From positions 97,001 to 161,000 of the forward strand of contig JAODUP010000152.1 of NCBI GenBank assembly GCA_025642065.1: a DNA stretch of 64,000 nt. Direction: 5' to 3'. This DNA is from Paralvinella palmiformis. Lineage: Eukaryota; Annelida; Polychaeta; Terebellida; Alvinellidae. Made by a program: the position numbers and the translations under genes. The notes under the pieces are model-generated. The model was given only the letters and a program-made list of their open reading frames with translations, was not told the DNA's origin and did not search any database. Of this stretch, positions 37,101 through 50,500 are shown in pieces. Position 1 is the first letter of the stretch. Each line of letters starts with the position of its first letter.

Positions 37101-38294
37101 GTGTCCATGTCATTTTCATATTATTTTATTATTAAATATAAGTTTGTTATTATAGATTTATCAAAGTAGATTTATATTGACTAATAATTCAAATTTTGAT
37201 ATGATTAAGCTGATTTGCAAACACTGGCAGTCGATGTTATCACTTTAAGCTCAACATTTTGACTTATCAAACGTCAATAGTTCCACAAACCTAGGGATTT
37301 ACAAGGGAATTACAACTTTCTCGTGAAAACCAATGCTTTCACCTGAATAACATTAATCATTCATCATTTCAATAAGTATTTTATTGGAGGAATTCCTAAG
37401 ACTTTTTTTTTCAAAGTCAAAATCTGAAAGTGTGCAAATCCATCTGATTCTAACTTAGAAGTGCATGCCATCAATACGGAGATAATATATACAGATATAT
37501 AATTTAGCAGAAATGAATAATATATGCTCAACCTATTGTCGATTAAAACTGTGAACAGACATTTCTGGATGATATTTACTGGATTTTAATTTGAGCAGCA
37601 AAGAATTGTTATTCCGAAGTATGAAATACATTTCATCATAATGTTAAGATACGTCCATTGTTTTGCTGGAGTTCAGTTAAATTGTTTGGTGATCTATTTG
37701 TATGTAGAATTAGATAGTTAATTTTCTATTATATTTATATATAAAACTATTTATGACAATTTATTTGCAGATAGAGGAAACATACTTATTTATGTTACTT
37801 AGTATTAAGTAGAATTAAGAGAAGTAGTAATAGTATTAGACGTTTTTAATAATAATAATAATATCATTTAGCCAAAGTTACTTTAAGAGATTCTCAAGAG
37901 TTACTATCACAGTTTATCTAGTCTAATCAATATTCTTTACTCCTTTTTTCTAGTCTAATATACACCTTTCTGTGGACTACATTACTTGAATAGACACAAA
38001 TCCAACTGAGGACAAACTGTAATCGGCTAACCAACAACTAAATTCCGTTGTGTTATCACATCAGGTCGTTTATTTAAAATAAATTAAATAATCGCTAACA
38101 GACATTAAATAATCAGCTAACATCACAGTCATATAAGGTCTTTATAATCACCACTGCTCTAAATACTAGACGTCAACACTGTTGGTGGATTGTGATGAAA
38201 GATTAAGGGAAGCCAAATCCTTTAGATACATTTTTAATGCTTAAAGGCAGATGAAAAAATCTCACTATGTTAACAACAAATGTCATATATATAT

Positions 38295-38298
<4 letters not shown>
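34127..38298. other. Left-arm non-coding DNA downstream of the receptor
   Basis: Aligned with 52455-56388 in reverse at varying identity (about 85-90% near 34.2 and 36.1 kb, about 97% near 38 kb). No gene recognised. The right arm's P-like MITE is absent here at about 35740. Confidence 0.55.
34563..35200. repeat. Two-copy tandem repeat, 345-bp period
   Basis: Units begin at 34563 and 34908 (tcacaa(t/c)tgac/gtt, ttttaaatatcggggtgat) at roughly 85% identity. The right arm has only part of one unit. Confidence 0.8.

Positions 38299-38373
<75 letters not shown>
38299..38373. repeat. (GT)n at the left arm inner end
   Basis: About 74 bases of GT. The right arm ends in (AC)n at 52413-52447, so homology between the arms stops in this microsatellite. 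Confidence 0.95.
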
Positions 38374-38376
<3 letters not shown>

Positions 38377-38760
38377 TTTTTGGTGTGGGGTTTGCTTCTT
38401 TCGAAAGGCCCAAAAAATCGACCTTTTTTTAAATTTGGCAAAACTTGTTTAATTTTTAAATTAAATTTTTAAAAATAAAGTCAAATGGATGATTTTTGGA
38501 AAAAGATTATAAAATCCTGTATAATCAAAATATAAGAAAAAAAAAAAAGAAACACTGGGAACTTCCGTATAAGTTTATTTATTTGGGAAAACCCGGGACC
38601 AAGTTTTTGTGTGTTCCATTTCGGGGGAAATGTTCAAAAGGTTCAAAAAAATTTTAAAATTCTTGTTAAAAATACCCTTGCCTCTGCTAAAAATTCCCCG
38701 AAATTTTTTTTATTAATATAAAAAGGATCCAAGAAAAACATTCCAAGCGAAACAGCCTTG
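38374..38760. other. Homopolymer-rich, degraded-looking sequence at arm junction
   Basis: Dense runs such as ttttttttt, aaaaaaaaaaaa, gggaaaacccggg and aaaaaattttaaaatt are unlike neighbouring DNA. They look like poorly polished long-read consensus rather than natural sequence. No gene or repeat recognised. Confidence 0.6.
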
Positions 38761-39860
38761 TTTCGGATGAAAATGATATTATGTTGTCAATTGATCAAGG
38801 TAAGCAAGTAATACTTGTTCTTCTAGACCTGTCTGTAGCATTTGAAGTTACAATGATGTACCTTTTCTTTAGATACTGTCAGGTAAAGTACTAGGATGAT
38901 ATCGATCTTATTTGAAACAACGTTTCCAGAGAGTGTCTGTTCATGGTATTTTATCTGACATTCAGTTTTTGTTATCTGGTGTACCACAGGGTTCAGTTCT
39001 TGGTCCTCTGGTTTCACAATCTATACTCGTCCTCTTGGGATCATTGCGCAACGATGTGGGGTTAAATATCACTTGTATGCTGATGACACAGCTGTATATA
39101 TCACTGGATCCTGACAATGAGTTAAAAATTTTTTTGACTAATGTATTAACATGCATGAATATGTCTACTACCATCTTAAGAACATCCAAGGTTTAAAAGC
39201 ATTCTTGACACAAGAAGCACTTGTAACTGTAGTCCATGCCTTTGTTACATCTCGTATAAACGATTGTAACTCCCTGTTATACGGCATATCTGATTATAAC
39301 ATTAATCCCTTCACGAATTCAGAATAGTGCAGCTCACATTGTAAGACATACTAGAAAATATGATCGTATGACCCCAATTCTTCAAAACCTACATTGGCTA
39401 CCTGTTAGACAGCGTATCCAATTCAAGATTTTATTAATAACTTATAAATCTATTAATGATTTGGCACCTGAATACCTGTGTGAATTGGTGTCCATTAGAA
39501 AGTCATCCCGAAAACTCAGGTCATCCAATCAGTTACTATTTCAGGTGCTATCATCAGGTGATGAATCGTCCAAAACATTCAGTGTTGCAGCCCCCACTTT
39601 GTGGAATAGGTTGCCGGCAAGTATTAGAACTGCGTCGTATCTTGAACATTTTTAATCTCTTCTAAAAACAAACCTATTTAAGGTCACTTTCACAGATAAA
39701 TAATTATTATCTTTAAAATCAAATACAGGGTGTTTACAGGGATATCATTTGGGGTGTTAATATATTACATATTATTTGTACAACGCATTAGAATGGCTCC
39801 TGCTAGTAAGGGCATTTCATTAAATATAAATAATAATAATGATAATAATAATAATAAAAC
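38760..39860 (+). mobile_element. LINE reverse-transcriptase fragment with 3' end
   Basis: Frames read VILVLLDLSVAFE (motif A), VPQGSVLGP, and in a shifted frame YADDTAVYI. After an internal deletion near 39150 come the C-terminal marks MTPILQNLHWLPVRQRI and SVAAPTLWNRLPASIR. It ends in an A/T-rich (AAT)n tail. Same family as 24370-24912. Several frameshifts; not active. Confidence 0.85.
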
Positions 39861-39869
39861 AATACCTAG

Positions 39870-41165
39870 GAAATGTATCAAGCTATTAAAAAGACAAGAT
39901 ATTTTACTAGAAACCAAGGCCAATACAATTATTTACTGTTATATTCTTTAGTCTCAACTTATTGACAATTCTCATATTAAATGGTTAAACATTCCAAGAC
40001 ACGATGGTCAAATATTCGATAATACTGAAATGCGGAAGTGTTGTGTTCCTAGTTCTCGAAATTATATTAACTTTTGACATGAAATATGCTCTTTTGATGT
40101 CATATTCGCTAACAATTTATTTTTAAAGTAGGTGATATATCTCACGTGATTAATGTTCTTTAGATAGGAATAATATATTTAAATATGAAAATATAGAATC
40201 GCGTCTCATAGTCGAATAACAATCAGTAGATGACATTTTTCAAGGCATACAAACTAGAGAAACATTCGTCTTGATTATTAAAGATAAGAAATAGGCTAAA
40301 TCATTTATTTAAATTGCGTATAAGATAAATTGATGGTACAAAATGCGTTTCTAAATCAAGTAACCAAATGTTTATAATTCAATGTTGTTACACTGTGGCA
40401 GCAATTGACCCGAACCCAATACACTTATATTAAAATACAGAAGAAATGAACACACATATAATTTATATCGCCACATATAGTCCGCAACATCCATACAAAG
40501 CGCACTATCACCATTAACAAAATGAAAGATTACATTTATGTACAATATTTATGGTGCACAAGATTAAAAAATATATCAGAAGCTGAAAAAGATGCAGAAA
40601 TAAAAACGATATGACAAATTATATCAGATGCCAGTTATGAATTATTTTCATACATAACTGAAGGGCGTGAAACATACTTTGTGATAGGTTTTTCCGCGTT
40701 ATATATTATGTGGTCTTCGACGAGTTGAATGTATAGAGCTCTTTAATTATGTTTGGAAAAACCCAAAATCAGTGCGTTTTGGTGCCTATTAAGCCTAAGA
40801 GATCTGATCACATGCAACGACAGGTAATTGTAATGCGTATCAGTATTGTTCTAGACAAATCTAGACAATCATTCCTGTATTAATTGTTAGGGATCTCCAA
40901 AGTGTAAATGTTGGATAATAAGGTTATAATTATATGAATCCATTCATTCGTCCTACTCTCCGGGATTAAGATTTCCTAGGATGATGTAATTTATGAAAGA
41001 AATCTCCATGCGCTTTTGTTTCAGGTATACGGATAAACACAACGCTTCAAATCGGAACTCTATAATACATATTTGTAAACAAGGATTAAAAGGCTGATAC
41101 TGACTGATTCGAGATGATTGTATCGATTCTCTTAATATACAAATAATTCAGTTTGTACCTCTTTT
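39870..41165. other. Spacer DNA, nothing recognised
   Basis: No coding frame, SINE or tandem repeat stands out. Confidence 0.5.
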
Positions 41166-41173
41166 CATCATTA

Positions 41174-41179
41174 ATGTGT

Positions 41180-41240
<61 letters not shown>
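41174..41240. repeat. (TG)n microsatellite
   Basis: About 65 bases with one interruption. It abuts the Penelope-like repeat, as does the GT run beside the copy at 16.2 kb. Confidence 0.95.
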
Positions 41241-41244
<4 letters not shown>

Positions 41245-42770
41245 AGGGTACATATAAAGAGGCAACAGGCACAGAGCATCAACATATCTAAACATTCTTC
41301 GAGACCTACCTCCATAAATCTAAATACAACTATACATACATTAATCTAAATATAAAATGTTCAATACTTCCACATATTGATAGATGTGTGCGTATACCTA
41401 AGCATGTGTCTGGTCTACTCATCAGCCTGTGGGAACCAGCTAATTCGCTTTTCGTACGCGACAAATATGTCACGCCCACAGGAAAGCGGCTACATGCAGG
41501 CTACGTACAAAAAGCGGAAGCACGTAAAAACATACCATTTGATACCACAGCTCGCAACAAACAACAGGTGCGTGTGGTTTAATGGTGACTTGCTACATAC
41601 ATATCATAGACTATTTTGACACCACAATTTACATTCAACAGTAATTTTCTGTGGTCCAAAAGAAACCTGTATATAAAAATTTCGACGCCTCAGATGCTGA
41701 CCTCAGCTTTATTTTGGGTTCGAATAACTGAATAAATCCTAACTATATGAACCATGTATGTCGATACAGATCCGACTAGTCTGGCGTCGAAGTTCTTCTC
41801 TAACCTAAGTGAAAATTCAAGCCTTTTATATACCCTCAGCGTGTTAACAAACATTACAGTTTGTTCATAACAAAGAGAATGTACACTAACTCAGTATCGA
41901 CTCACTGAAGTGATTTAACTAAAATAAAAACAAAGTAGCAATACCGCACAATGGATTTTACTGGAATAGAACGAAATATCGTCTCAAACCTGAGTAAATA
42001 CTATGATTTACTCGAACCTAACAGCTAATCTTCATACGCTTCCGTTCATCACTAAGGGAACGTCCAGTCACGCTTAAGTTAGCGTCCCTAAGTATATGCA
42101 GTTAGGTGTGGTGGGATCTAAATTAAAGCGCCTATCCACTTGATTTATTTGACCCATGGTCGAGAACAGCGGATTTCAGGCAGATCTCCGATACTACGAA
42201 TGACACGCCGGGATTATAATAGCTATACATTTAACAAATTTCCTATATCAGTGTAATCTAATTACTCATAATATGGGAAAAAACTCTGTCCGCAGCTTAA
42301 TACCCATGGAGATGCCTGCCGGAGTAACAAACGACTTAGGGAGTATAAATCCATCAAGCAGCATTGTATGAATTAATAGGTCACTTCGACAGACCACATA
42401 AGAGGACAACAATATAGATTCTACATTATAAATAACAAAGCTAATAGACTCAAACATGTTGTAATAATGACATAACTTTCTTACATTGGAGTAATAAGAG
42501 ATCTGGATGGAAATAGATAAGATGTCTGGCACGGGCAATGTGCGTTTTACGGTACATATAAAGAAGGCAACAGGCACAGAGCATCAACATATTTAAACAT
42601 CCTTCGAGACCTACCTCCATAAATCTAAATACAAATACAACTATACATATATTAATCTAAAAATAAAATGTTCCATACCTCCACATATTGATAGATGTAT
42701 GCGTATACCTATGCATGTGTCTGGTCTACTCATCAGCCTCTGGAAACCAGCTAATAAGCTGATAAAAGTG
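41240..42770 (+). mobile_element. Penelope-like repeat, copy 2, with repeated end segment
   Basis: 41240-42300 matches the reverse complement of 12790-11740. Then 42385-42760 repeats the starting segment (gggcaatgtgcgtttta, ggcaacaggcacagagcatc) in the same orientation. That is a body followed by a second copy of its own end, as in pseudo-LTR elements. The stem pair cctgtggg/cccacagg is present at 41425-41485. Confidence 0.6.
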
Positions 42771-44618
42771 GTTTAAGACGATTGGACATAATTGATTTAG
42801 AATGAACGCCTGTCAGCTATTTACAATGATGCCGCATTTTATTATAATTCGCAAGACGTGTTGAAGATGACATGATTGTTCTAAGTGTAGACATCATCAC
42901 ATTGATCTTATTGTATCTTTGTTGTTTCCATAATCAATATCATAGATTTCATTGTTTGCAAAAGTGTTATGACCTAGAACTAACCTCAGTAGAAAGGCAG
43001 CCAGATGTGGCGTGGGATACATCTTTCTATCGACATGTTCATTGTGAATTTTATCGTTGTAAATTTATTTTGGCGGCAGCAGGGAATATTATGTAGGAAG
43101 TGGGGGGGGGGTATGTGTATACTAATCGTCGCCATCTGGTGTTTCTGTAGATAAAAGATTACATATTTATGGCCCGTTTTGGTAATGCAGTGTAATGCAA
43201 TTGTCTGAGTTGCAGGAGTTTGTAGTTTCATTGATGTGCACTGACGGGTACTGTATTGAGGCACAGTTCTAGATGCAGTAAAAAGATTGTTTAGTGGGGA
43301 AAGTGGTAACTTGTGTAGGAAATTTAAGACATATTTTGACACGTGCGTTGTATATATATTAGCCAGTTTTATTACACGCAAGTGCTTGAAAATCGGTTAT
43401 GCTTGACCATAATAGATTGTGCCAGCTATGACTCTAATAATTTTCTTTTGCATTATGACCAGTTTCTTCAAGTGAATGTCATAGGCAGCCCCCCATAATG
43501 TTACTCCGAATGTTAGATACGGATAGTTATAATGTTATTGGTTAGCTTTATTTCCATAGAAATATGTTGGGAACTTATGTTTGAAAATATCATATAGTTT
43601 TGTTTTTGATGCATTTACTGATAGCTTATTTGCTCGGAACTAACCAGTGAGATTATTAAGTTTTCTATTCATAATTTTATATAGATGTGGAATAGTTTGA
43701 AATGAATAACATAAAGTGGTATCATCTGCAAATAAGTGTCAGATAGATCATTGGTGTATATGATAAATAAAAGAGGCCCCAGTACAGATCCTTGTGGAAC
43801 GCCAGTATTTATTTTAGAATTTATGCCTTCATAGTGTAAAAATTGCTTCATGTTTGTCAAATAACGTCTGAACCAATCCAAGGTTTTCCCTCTAAATCCA
43901 TAAAATTCCACTTTTTTAGTAGTATATTATGATCAATGGTATCAAAAGCCTTGGACAGGTGCGGAAACAATGCCATTACTGAATCATTTAATCAAGACAA
44001 GTTGCTGTGTCTGTAACAAATGTAGTAAATGAATCAATTGTACTGTGCTTTTTTTCTAAATCCATATTAGTTTTTATGAAGTATTTAATTAGTTTCGAAA
44101 TACAATGATGTGCGTTTATGCATTATTTTCTCTTATATTTTTTACAAAGATGGAAAAAGTGAAATCATTTTTAGTCTTCTGCTTTCTGTATTGGTATGAG
44201 TTTTGCAATTTTAGCGCATCTGAGAATGTTACTTTCTCAAGTGGTTTACTGTTTATTTTGCTTATTGAATTGGCAATGGATAGACTAACATTTGTTCTAA
44301 GATGACCATGCCCAGAGCTGTTTTGAGGTTTTAGTGTTTTGTGAATATCTATTATTTCATTTGGATATGTCGGTGTTAGAAATATGGAAATAGGGTTTCT
44401 TGTTTTCTTAAGATTAAGATTGTTGTGCGCACTTTTGACAGATGGAGGTATACTATTTTAGCATATTTCACACAAATGTTGATAAAGAAATCACAAAAGT
44501 TATCTGTTATTATACTAGGATCAGAGATATTTGTGTTATCTATTTTAAAGGTTTGCCATGTTGCAGTTTTATCATTTAATTTGCCTATTGTTGAATTTAT
44601 TATCTTCCACGTTTTCCT

Positions 44619-45351
44619 TACCGTAAATACTCGCGTATAAGTCGAATTTGTTTTGGGTAGTGAAAAGGGGGTTCCCAGAAGCACCTCGACTTATACACGC
44701 GTCATATTTCCTACCAGATGAAGGAAAGATGTTTTCAGCTATCCTTGACACTCAATACTATAGGATTCAACCCAATAAGAGCCAGAGTCGGAATTAAATC
44801 GTCACATCGCTACCCACTAACCCATTATAATATTAAATAAATGACAATTAATTTTTACCAAACTGTTATTAGGATTTCACAAACATTCCGATATTTTTGT
44901 AATAATACATAATACTTGATAGTCACGCGCTGTTACCTACCAGTACCTCCAGATATGCTCTGATACAATGAATTAATAACACTTGCCAATTGAAGTTACA
45001 ATCAGGCGTGTTTGTGTGAGTGATAGTTGGAATAAAATCGCCATATCTCTGCCTACTAGCTTTAGTCAATAAATTAAGATTCATTTTCGCCAAACTGTTA
45101 TTTTGATCTCACAAACGTTCCAGTCAATATGTTATATAATACTTGATAGTCGCTCACTGTCAACTATCGGTATTTCCAGATGATTTGCGATAATATAGAA
45201 ATCACTGTTCACATTGTAAACCTTGCCCGCCACTTGCTGTGAAACAATTAATTAATAACACTTGCCAGTTGAAGGGAGTCTACAATCAAGCGTGTTTGGT
45301 GTGACAAGTTTGTTTATTTATATTAGTTATAACATCAAAGCAAAATCCGTG

Positions 45352-45384
<33 letters not shown>

Positions 45385-45623
45385 GTGTGTGTCGCTGCCG
45401 GTGAATAAATTGATATTCACAACGCACTTGCTGACACCATGAGTTTGAACGACTGGATCAACTATTTCGCCAGTGATGGCAATGATTCCGATTTTGAGGA
45501 ATTTTAAGCCAATACTTGACCTCGACTTAAACGGTGAGGATATGCCCGAGGAAAGAATTACAAGGTGAAACATTTGGCCTCGACTTATCTGCCAGGTCGA
45601 CTTATACGCGAGTATATTCGGTA
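44619..45623. mobile_element. TA-flanked DNA transposon inserted in the LINE
   Basis: Ends ccgtaaatactcgcgtataa and ttatacgcgagtatattcgg form about 25-bp inverted repeats, flanked by TA on both sides (44619-44620, 45622-45623). Removing it leaves the LINE frame (...KHDI RKTWKI...) continuous. A short + strand frame ending SDGNDSDFEEF near 45510 may be the C-terminus of a pogo/Tigger-like transposase. That is inference, with no catalytic motif seen. It carries a (CT)n run at 45351-45380. Confidence 0.75.
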
Positions 45624-46979
45624 TGTCGTGTTTTATGTTATTAAATATTTGTGCATAATAGGTCTGTTATCTTTCTTTTTGAGTCGATTATACATGTTCC
45701 TAAATTTTCACAAGATTCATTTACAGTCAGATCATCTAGGTAGTTCCAATTAGTATGTTGTATATAATTATTAATGATCTTCATAGTATAATCATTTATC
45801 TCTCTTTTTCAAATGTTAATGGCTTCCGATTTTTTTGACTGGAATGGTTATTGTAGGAAGTGAAACACAAAACAGGTAGATGATTAGAATTGAGATAATT
45901 AATTTTTACATATCTATTGTTAATTAATGTAGCAGTTGAATGTGTGATACAGGTATGTTTATTTATTATTGATATGAGGGAACTAGCAAACATATTGTTA
46001 AGTAATTATGCATTATATTTATGACTTTCAATTTTTAATAAATCCATATTCTGATCTGTTGCAATAAAAAAAGTTTCAGTATCTTTTAGCTGAGATAATA
46101 TTTTATCATAGTGTTCTAACGACTTCTGAAGATTGGTGTTGGGCACTTCAATAAATCTCACTAATTATAGTTTTTTTGTTTGAAATATTTGTTTCTTTGA
46201 AGAGGGATTCATATTCTCTTTCAATAAAAGTCATTAATTCTTTACGGAGTTTATTACTGAATTAATTATTTTATATAAATGGCTACCCCTCTTCTAGTCT
46301 TATTGGTACGTTTTTTAATAAATGGGATTATAACCTGTATATTAAATAGGTGCTCATTACCATTATGAAGAAACGTCTCACATAATAAAATATAATACAA
46401 ATACATTCCGTTTGTTTGCCAGGTATCAAGTGGTTAGACTATTAAATTTAGAGGATAAAATGATTGGATATTTAAATGAAGTACTTTAGCTTGAAACATA
46501 TCATTTGATTTTTTTAATTTTCAGATTATTTATTAAATCATTCATGTCATAATATGGACTATTAATCATTTTGTTGGACAATAGATTATAAAAAACCATC
46601 ATGTTCTTTACCATACGCATTCAGACAAGAATGTATGATATTCATAATATTGTTTAAGTTATCAATATTGTTATCATCCACATTCACTTATTAGAATAAT
46701 GATGCAACATAGATGGAAACCCTTCAGGACACCGATAGACCGCAACACCGGAGCTTAGCGACAAATTGACTAAATGCTTACGCTTAATTATAAACACGAT
46801 AATCCAAGAGGCAACACTAGGATGAGACATATTTCTAGAACCGATCCAACCGATCCAACCACAAATTGCTGTACCATAAGTACAGATCAATAACCCAATA
46901 TCCCAAGTTCACTGTCATATTCTATCATAGAGCATACATATGGTTTGGGCATAAAAAATAGACCGGACTGCGCCCGCCC

Positions 46980-47470
46980 TAATTGTATGTACATTATGAT
47001 ACTCAAGTCCATAACAGATTATACTGAGTATCCAACGAATCAGATAACAACACGACACTCATACTATCAGAAAATGCTGGATATTATCAGTCATTCACAA
47101 AACAAGATCAACCCAGTCATCCATAGTATCAGATAATGTTTGATACTCATAATATTAGATAATAGTGGATTTTCAAATAATTGAATAATATCAGAAAATA
47201 TTAGATATTCATAATACCAGATTGCATGGGATACCCATAATACCAAATAATGCTATACACCCACAATACTGGATATGATTAGATACCCATATTACTAGAT
47301 ACCATCGGATATTCATAATATAAGTTAATAGCAGATAATTTTAGATATTCATAATACCAAATACTAATTAATACTCACAATACCAGATACAATAAGATAC
47401 CAGTAAAATCAGATAATATTAGATTGTCAAAAAACAAGATAATGCTAGATATATAATACCAAGTAATAGT
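46980..47470. repeat. Degenerate minisatellite, unit about 26 bp
   Basis: About 18 irregular copies of a unit like gatattcataataccagataat, with heavy substitution, between the ORF1 and endonuclease parts of the LINE. Confidence 0.75.
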
Positions 47471-48319
47471 GTAATAGTTACTAAATGGTGATAACTTACC
47501 GGCAAACAAGATGTGCTGACCTGTCATATGTGTTGATAAATCCGAAATGTTGAATGGTGAGGTCTTTAGCGTATCCACGTAATCTAGTTGCCCTTCAGTA
47601 ATGAGTCTATCTTGCACAATTGCACACTTCAATTTCAGTTCTTTAAATGTTTTCATGATCGGACGAAGAATACTTCATTTTGTTTGATATCTTCCGGAAA
47701 TTGTTGGTTGATGTAAATTGGTTGATCTGTGTTCGTTAGTTTGTATGCCGACTTCAGAACACGTTGCTTTGCAGAAATATTTTCAAAACGAGCAAGCATA
47801 TTTCTGCTTGTTTATTTCATCCCAAATGAGGGTATTCTGTGACAATAAAGTATTTCTATATTATCTCTGTCTAGGTCCAGGTCATTAAAGTGGTCCAGAA
47901 GTGCCTGTCGAATGTCTTCTTCAGTCTCTTCATCGTTTCCGGCGATACCAGTGAATATGAGGTTTTCCCTCATATTTTAACATTTCAATTTTCAGCTTCC
48001 TGTCGTGTTTTTGTTTGGGTATTTAATCCGCAGTATTGCTATTTCCTGTTGTTGACCTGTTATCTTCTGTATACTATCAGCTGTTGCTTTTTTTACTGCT
48101 CCAGTTACTGACTCTATTATGTTAGTACTTATTTGGTCAGACGTCTGCTTTAATTTTGCAATTACTATGTTATTTAATTCAGCCCTCATAGTATTAATGA
48201 TGTCATTTTCAGAGTCACTGCCCTTCTTGGCATTTCTTTATCATCCGATTTTGTAGATTTAGCTGTTGATCATTGTGTGTAATTGGAGGATTTTCTCATT
48301 TTAAATTTATAATTAGTTC

Positions 48320-50500
48320 AATATATCCAAGTAGTTCAATATATCCAAGTAATGCAGTAATTATTATAAAGAGATCATCAAATAGCCATTCGCACGTCAC
48401 TTTGTTTATTTATAAACTGTGAAAGTAGACTTGTGTAACTGTCGCTTGGCCAGTGCTCACTACTAAGCGTTCGAGGTGACTGTAAATTGCTTAAGTCTAA
48501 CCAGAGACTAGGTCCAGTTCACCAGAGCTTTGAGTTCCAATTTAAGCTTTCCAATATGGTTGAGTCCATAATTATCCTAGACCTATTGCTAATATATGTT
48601 AACATTGCATATAATGTTATAGCATGCATGTTGATAGATATCCTATCTGAATGAGACTCCATATCGGTTCAGTAATAATCCATGTATTGGGGGTTACAGG
48701 AGGAGCTCAATCAAACTGCTGTCACCACGTCATCATCACGCCATGCTCTTGCATAATAGGATATAGGAGTAAATTAGAAGTGTACCTTCATCAACATTTT
48801 CAGCCAGTTCTTAAAACCTGCCTGTTCCCTAATCAGCATTTGTGGTTAAAAAAGTAGTAATAAATCAGCATTTAAAAGATTAATTTGGGCTCTTCATACC
48901 GGATTTCATCCTCATCCAGTTCCTTGAAATGGTTTCTGAAGTTTTGTATTATTAAAGTTGATGCCAGTTTATTTGAGTTGTTTAATCTCGGCAGTAGTCG
49001 CACCTGGGACATGTAACAAATTGGCGATAAACTGATGAAACATTTCCAATAACAAAATGTATGAGCCAAATTTGAACACTCAACCTATAAGTTTGCAACG
49101 CAGTAACAACGCAATAACAACTACGCCACAATAGTGTTTTAAAAATGGTAATTTTACAAACTTTGAATAAACATATAATGTGATTAAAATAAATAAGACA
49201 TGATTTTGTTTAAAATTTTCCTTCCTTTACTTTTTGATTTTTATAATGATTTATCCCAATATTGTCAGAATGTAATTAATGCAGGAATCCAAATTAACTG
49301 AATATTTAGAATTTGTAAATACGTTGCTATAAAAAAACCTCTTATATGGTTAGACCTTTTCCAACTCAGGCTCGCCGTCTAGTGAGAGCTAGACGAACTA
49401 CTAGTGTAACCTATAGCAGGCAGCGATGGGTTGTCAATGTGGCAGTTGTCTTAGAGCCATATCCATGTTATTCAAGAAACATAAACCTAATAAATAATAT
49501 TTTGCCAGCCCATGTTTAGTTTGTGTGTGTGATTATATGTCAAAATATCATACTAACTGTAACATAAAAATTTTACTTACTAGAACGTTTTTTTTTTTAA
49601 TTGCAACTATTTATTGTTGTAATATTTCTGCCATATAAAATATGAGAGAATAGAAAATCTTGAACTGTAGAAATAGTTCAAACAAAAATATAACTTTTCC
49701 TCACAAAATGCATTGTGTATCTAATACAAATACGAATTATTAACCCCAGTCTTACACATCATTTAGTAGATTCCTTAGGTGTTTCATGTTTTTGTTTCTA
49801 AATTAACTAAAAATATTAATGTTATGATGCAAATACGATTCGCAAAATCTTTAGCTTTAAAACAGGTGATTGGCATCTTTTTAATAAAGAAGGCTTGGCA
49901 ATTTATATATTGGTAATAGATGTAGTTAGCTGAAGAAAATCGGTCATTTTATTTATGCTAAATTGCCTTTGCACTTAAAAGAAACATTTTTTTTTGTATC
50001 GATGTTTATAATCGACCTTAGTGATCATTTTAACAAGAATAAGTACATACGAGGCTGAGATGAAACATATAAAACTGCCGCATTATGTGATATTTAACAG
50101 ATACGTGTATCATTGTACCAGTTTAAGTTCATTTAAATGCGTATGGTATCGTTTCTAACCGGTTATTTACGACGAGACAAGTGTGTAACTATCTTAATTA
50201 AATGAAACTTACCTGCAAGTTTTGTTCAGTGACAAGATTATTTCTCAACTCACTCTGTATCTTCACCCTAAAAAGTATTGAAACTATTAAAGACTTCGGA
50301 TAATTGATTTTTTATTGTAGAAGTAGCTTACTTATTCGTTTAGGGGAAATGCAGCAGAAATCCGGTAAATATCCTGTGTTTATCAATCTCCATCTCTTCG
50401 CCAACGTCTCGTTAATAAATATTATCATATTTAATATCATTTATAGAATAATTTGTCAAAGTCGTGTACACAATGCAACTTAACCATCTATATTGTTTGT
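48320..50500. other. Spacer DNA; no gene recognised
   Basis: The first 300 bases may be the 5' UTR of the LINE. A minus-strand frame at 48872-49069 (VRLLPRLNNSNKLASTL) is protein-like but unassigned. Confidence 0.4.

Larger units (their letters stand above)
24918..38373 (+). repeat. Left arm of the large inverted duplication
   Basis: Aligns as reverse complement with 52413-63603. Anchors checked by eye: outer end (24918-25220 with 63300-63603, about 98%), receptor gene (99.2%), inner end (37960-38290 with 52455-52790, about 97%). Private to this arm: the second 2-kb unit, the SINE at 25810, and the 345-bp tandem repeat at 34563. The inner end is a GT microsatellite. Confidence 0.9.
42986..48310 (-). 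mobile_element. Near full-length LINE with ORF1, endonuclease and reverse transcriptase remnants
   Basis: Reading down the minus strand: coiled-coil ORF1 start (about 48300-47990), an ORF1 RNA-binding-like domain (ETEEDIRQALLDHFNDLD, about 47920-47680), endonuclease end (FASSLISIINK ... HLPVLCF, 45990-45850), RT motif A FDTIDH (about 43945), VPQGSVLGPLLF (about 43790), and FADD, which is the reverse complement of 43721-43732 and lies in a frame shifted from the preceding motif. The C-terminus runs to about 42990. It is interrupted by a DNA transposon (44621-45621) and a minisatellite (46980-47470). Frameshifts make it inactive. Confidence 0.82.

Noticed and set aside
41388..41619. Frames shared between Penelope-like copies (KHVSGLLISLW...)
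   Set aside because: Differences between copies are mostly replacement changes and the frame is not kept in the 16.1 kb copy. RNA structure explains the conservation better.
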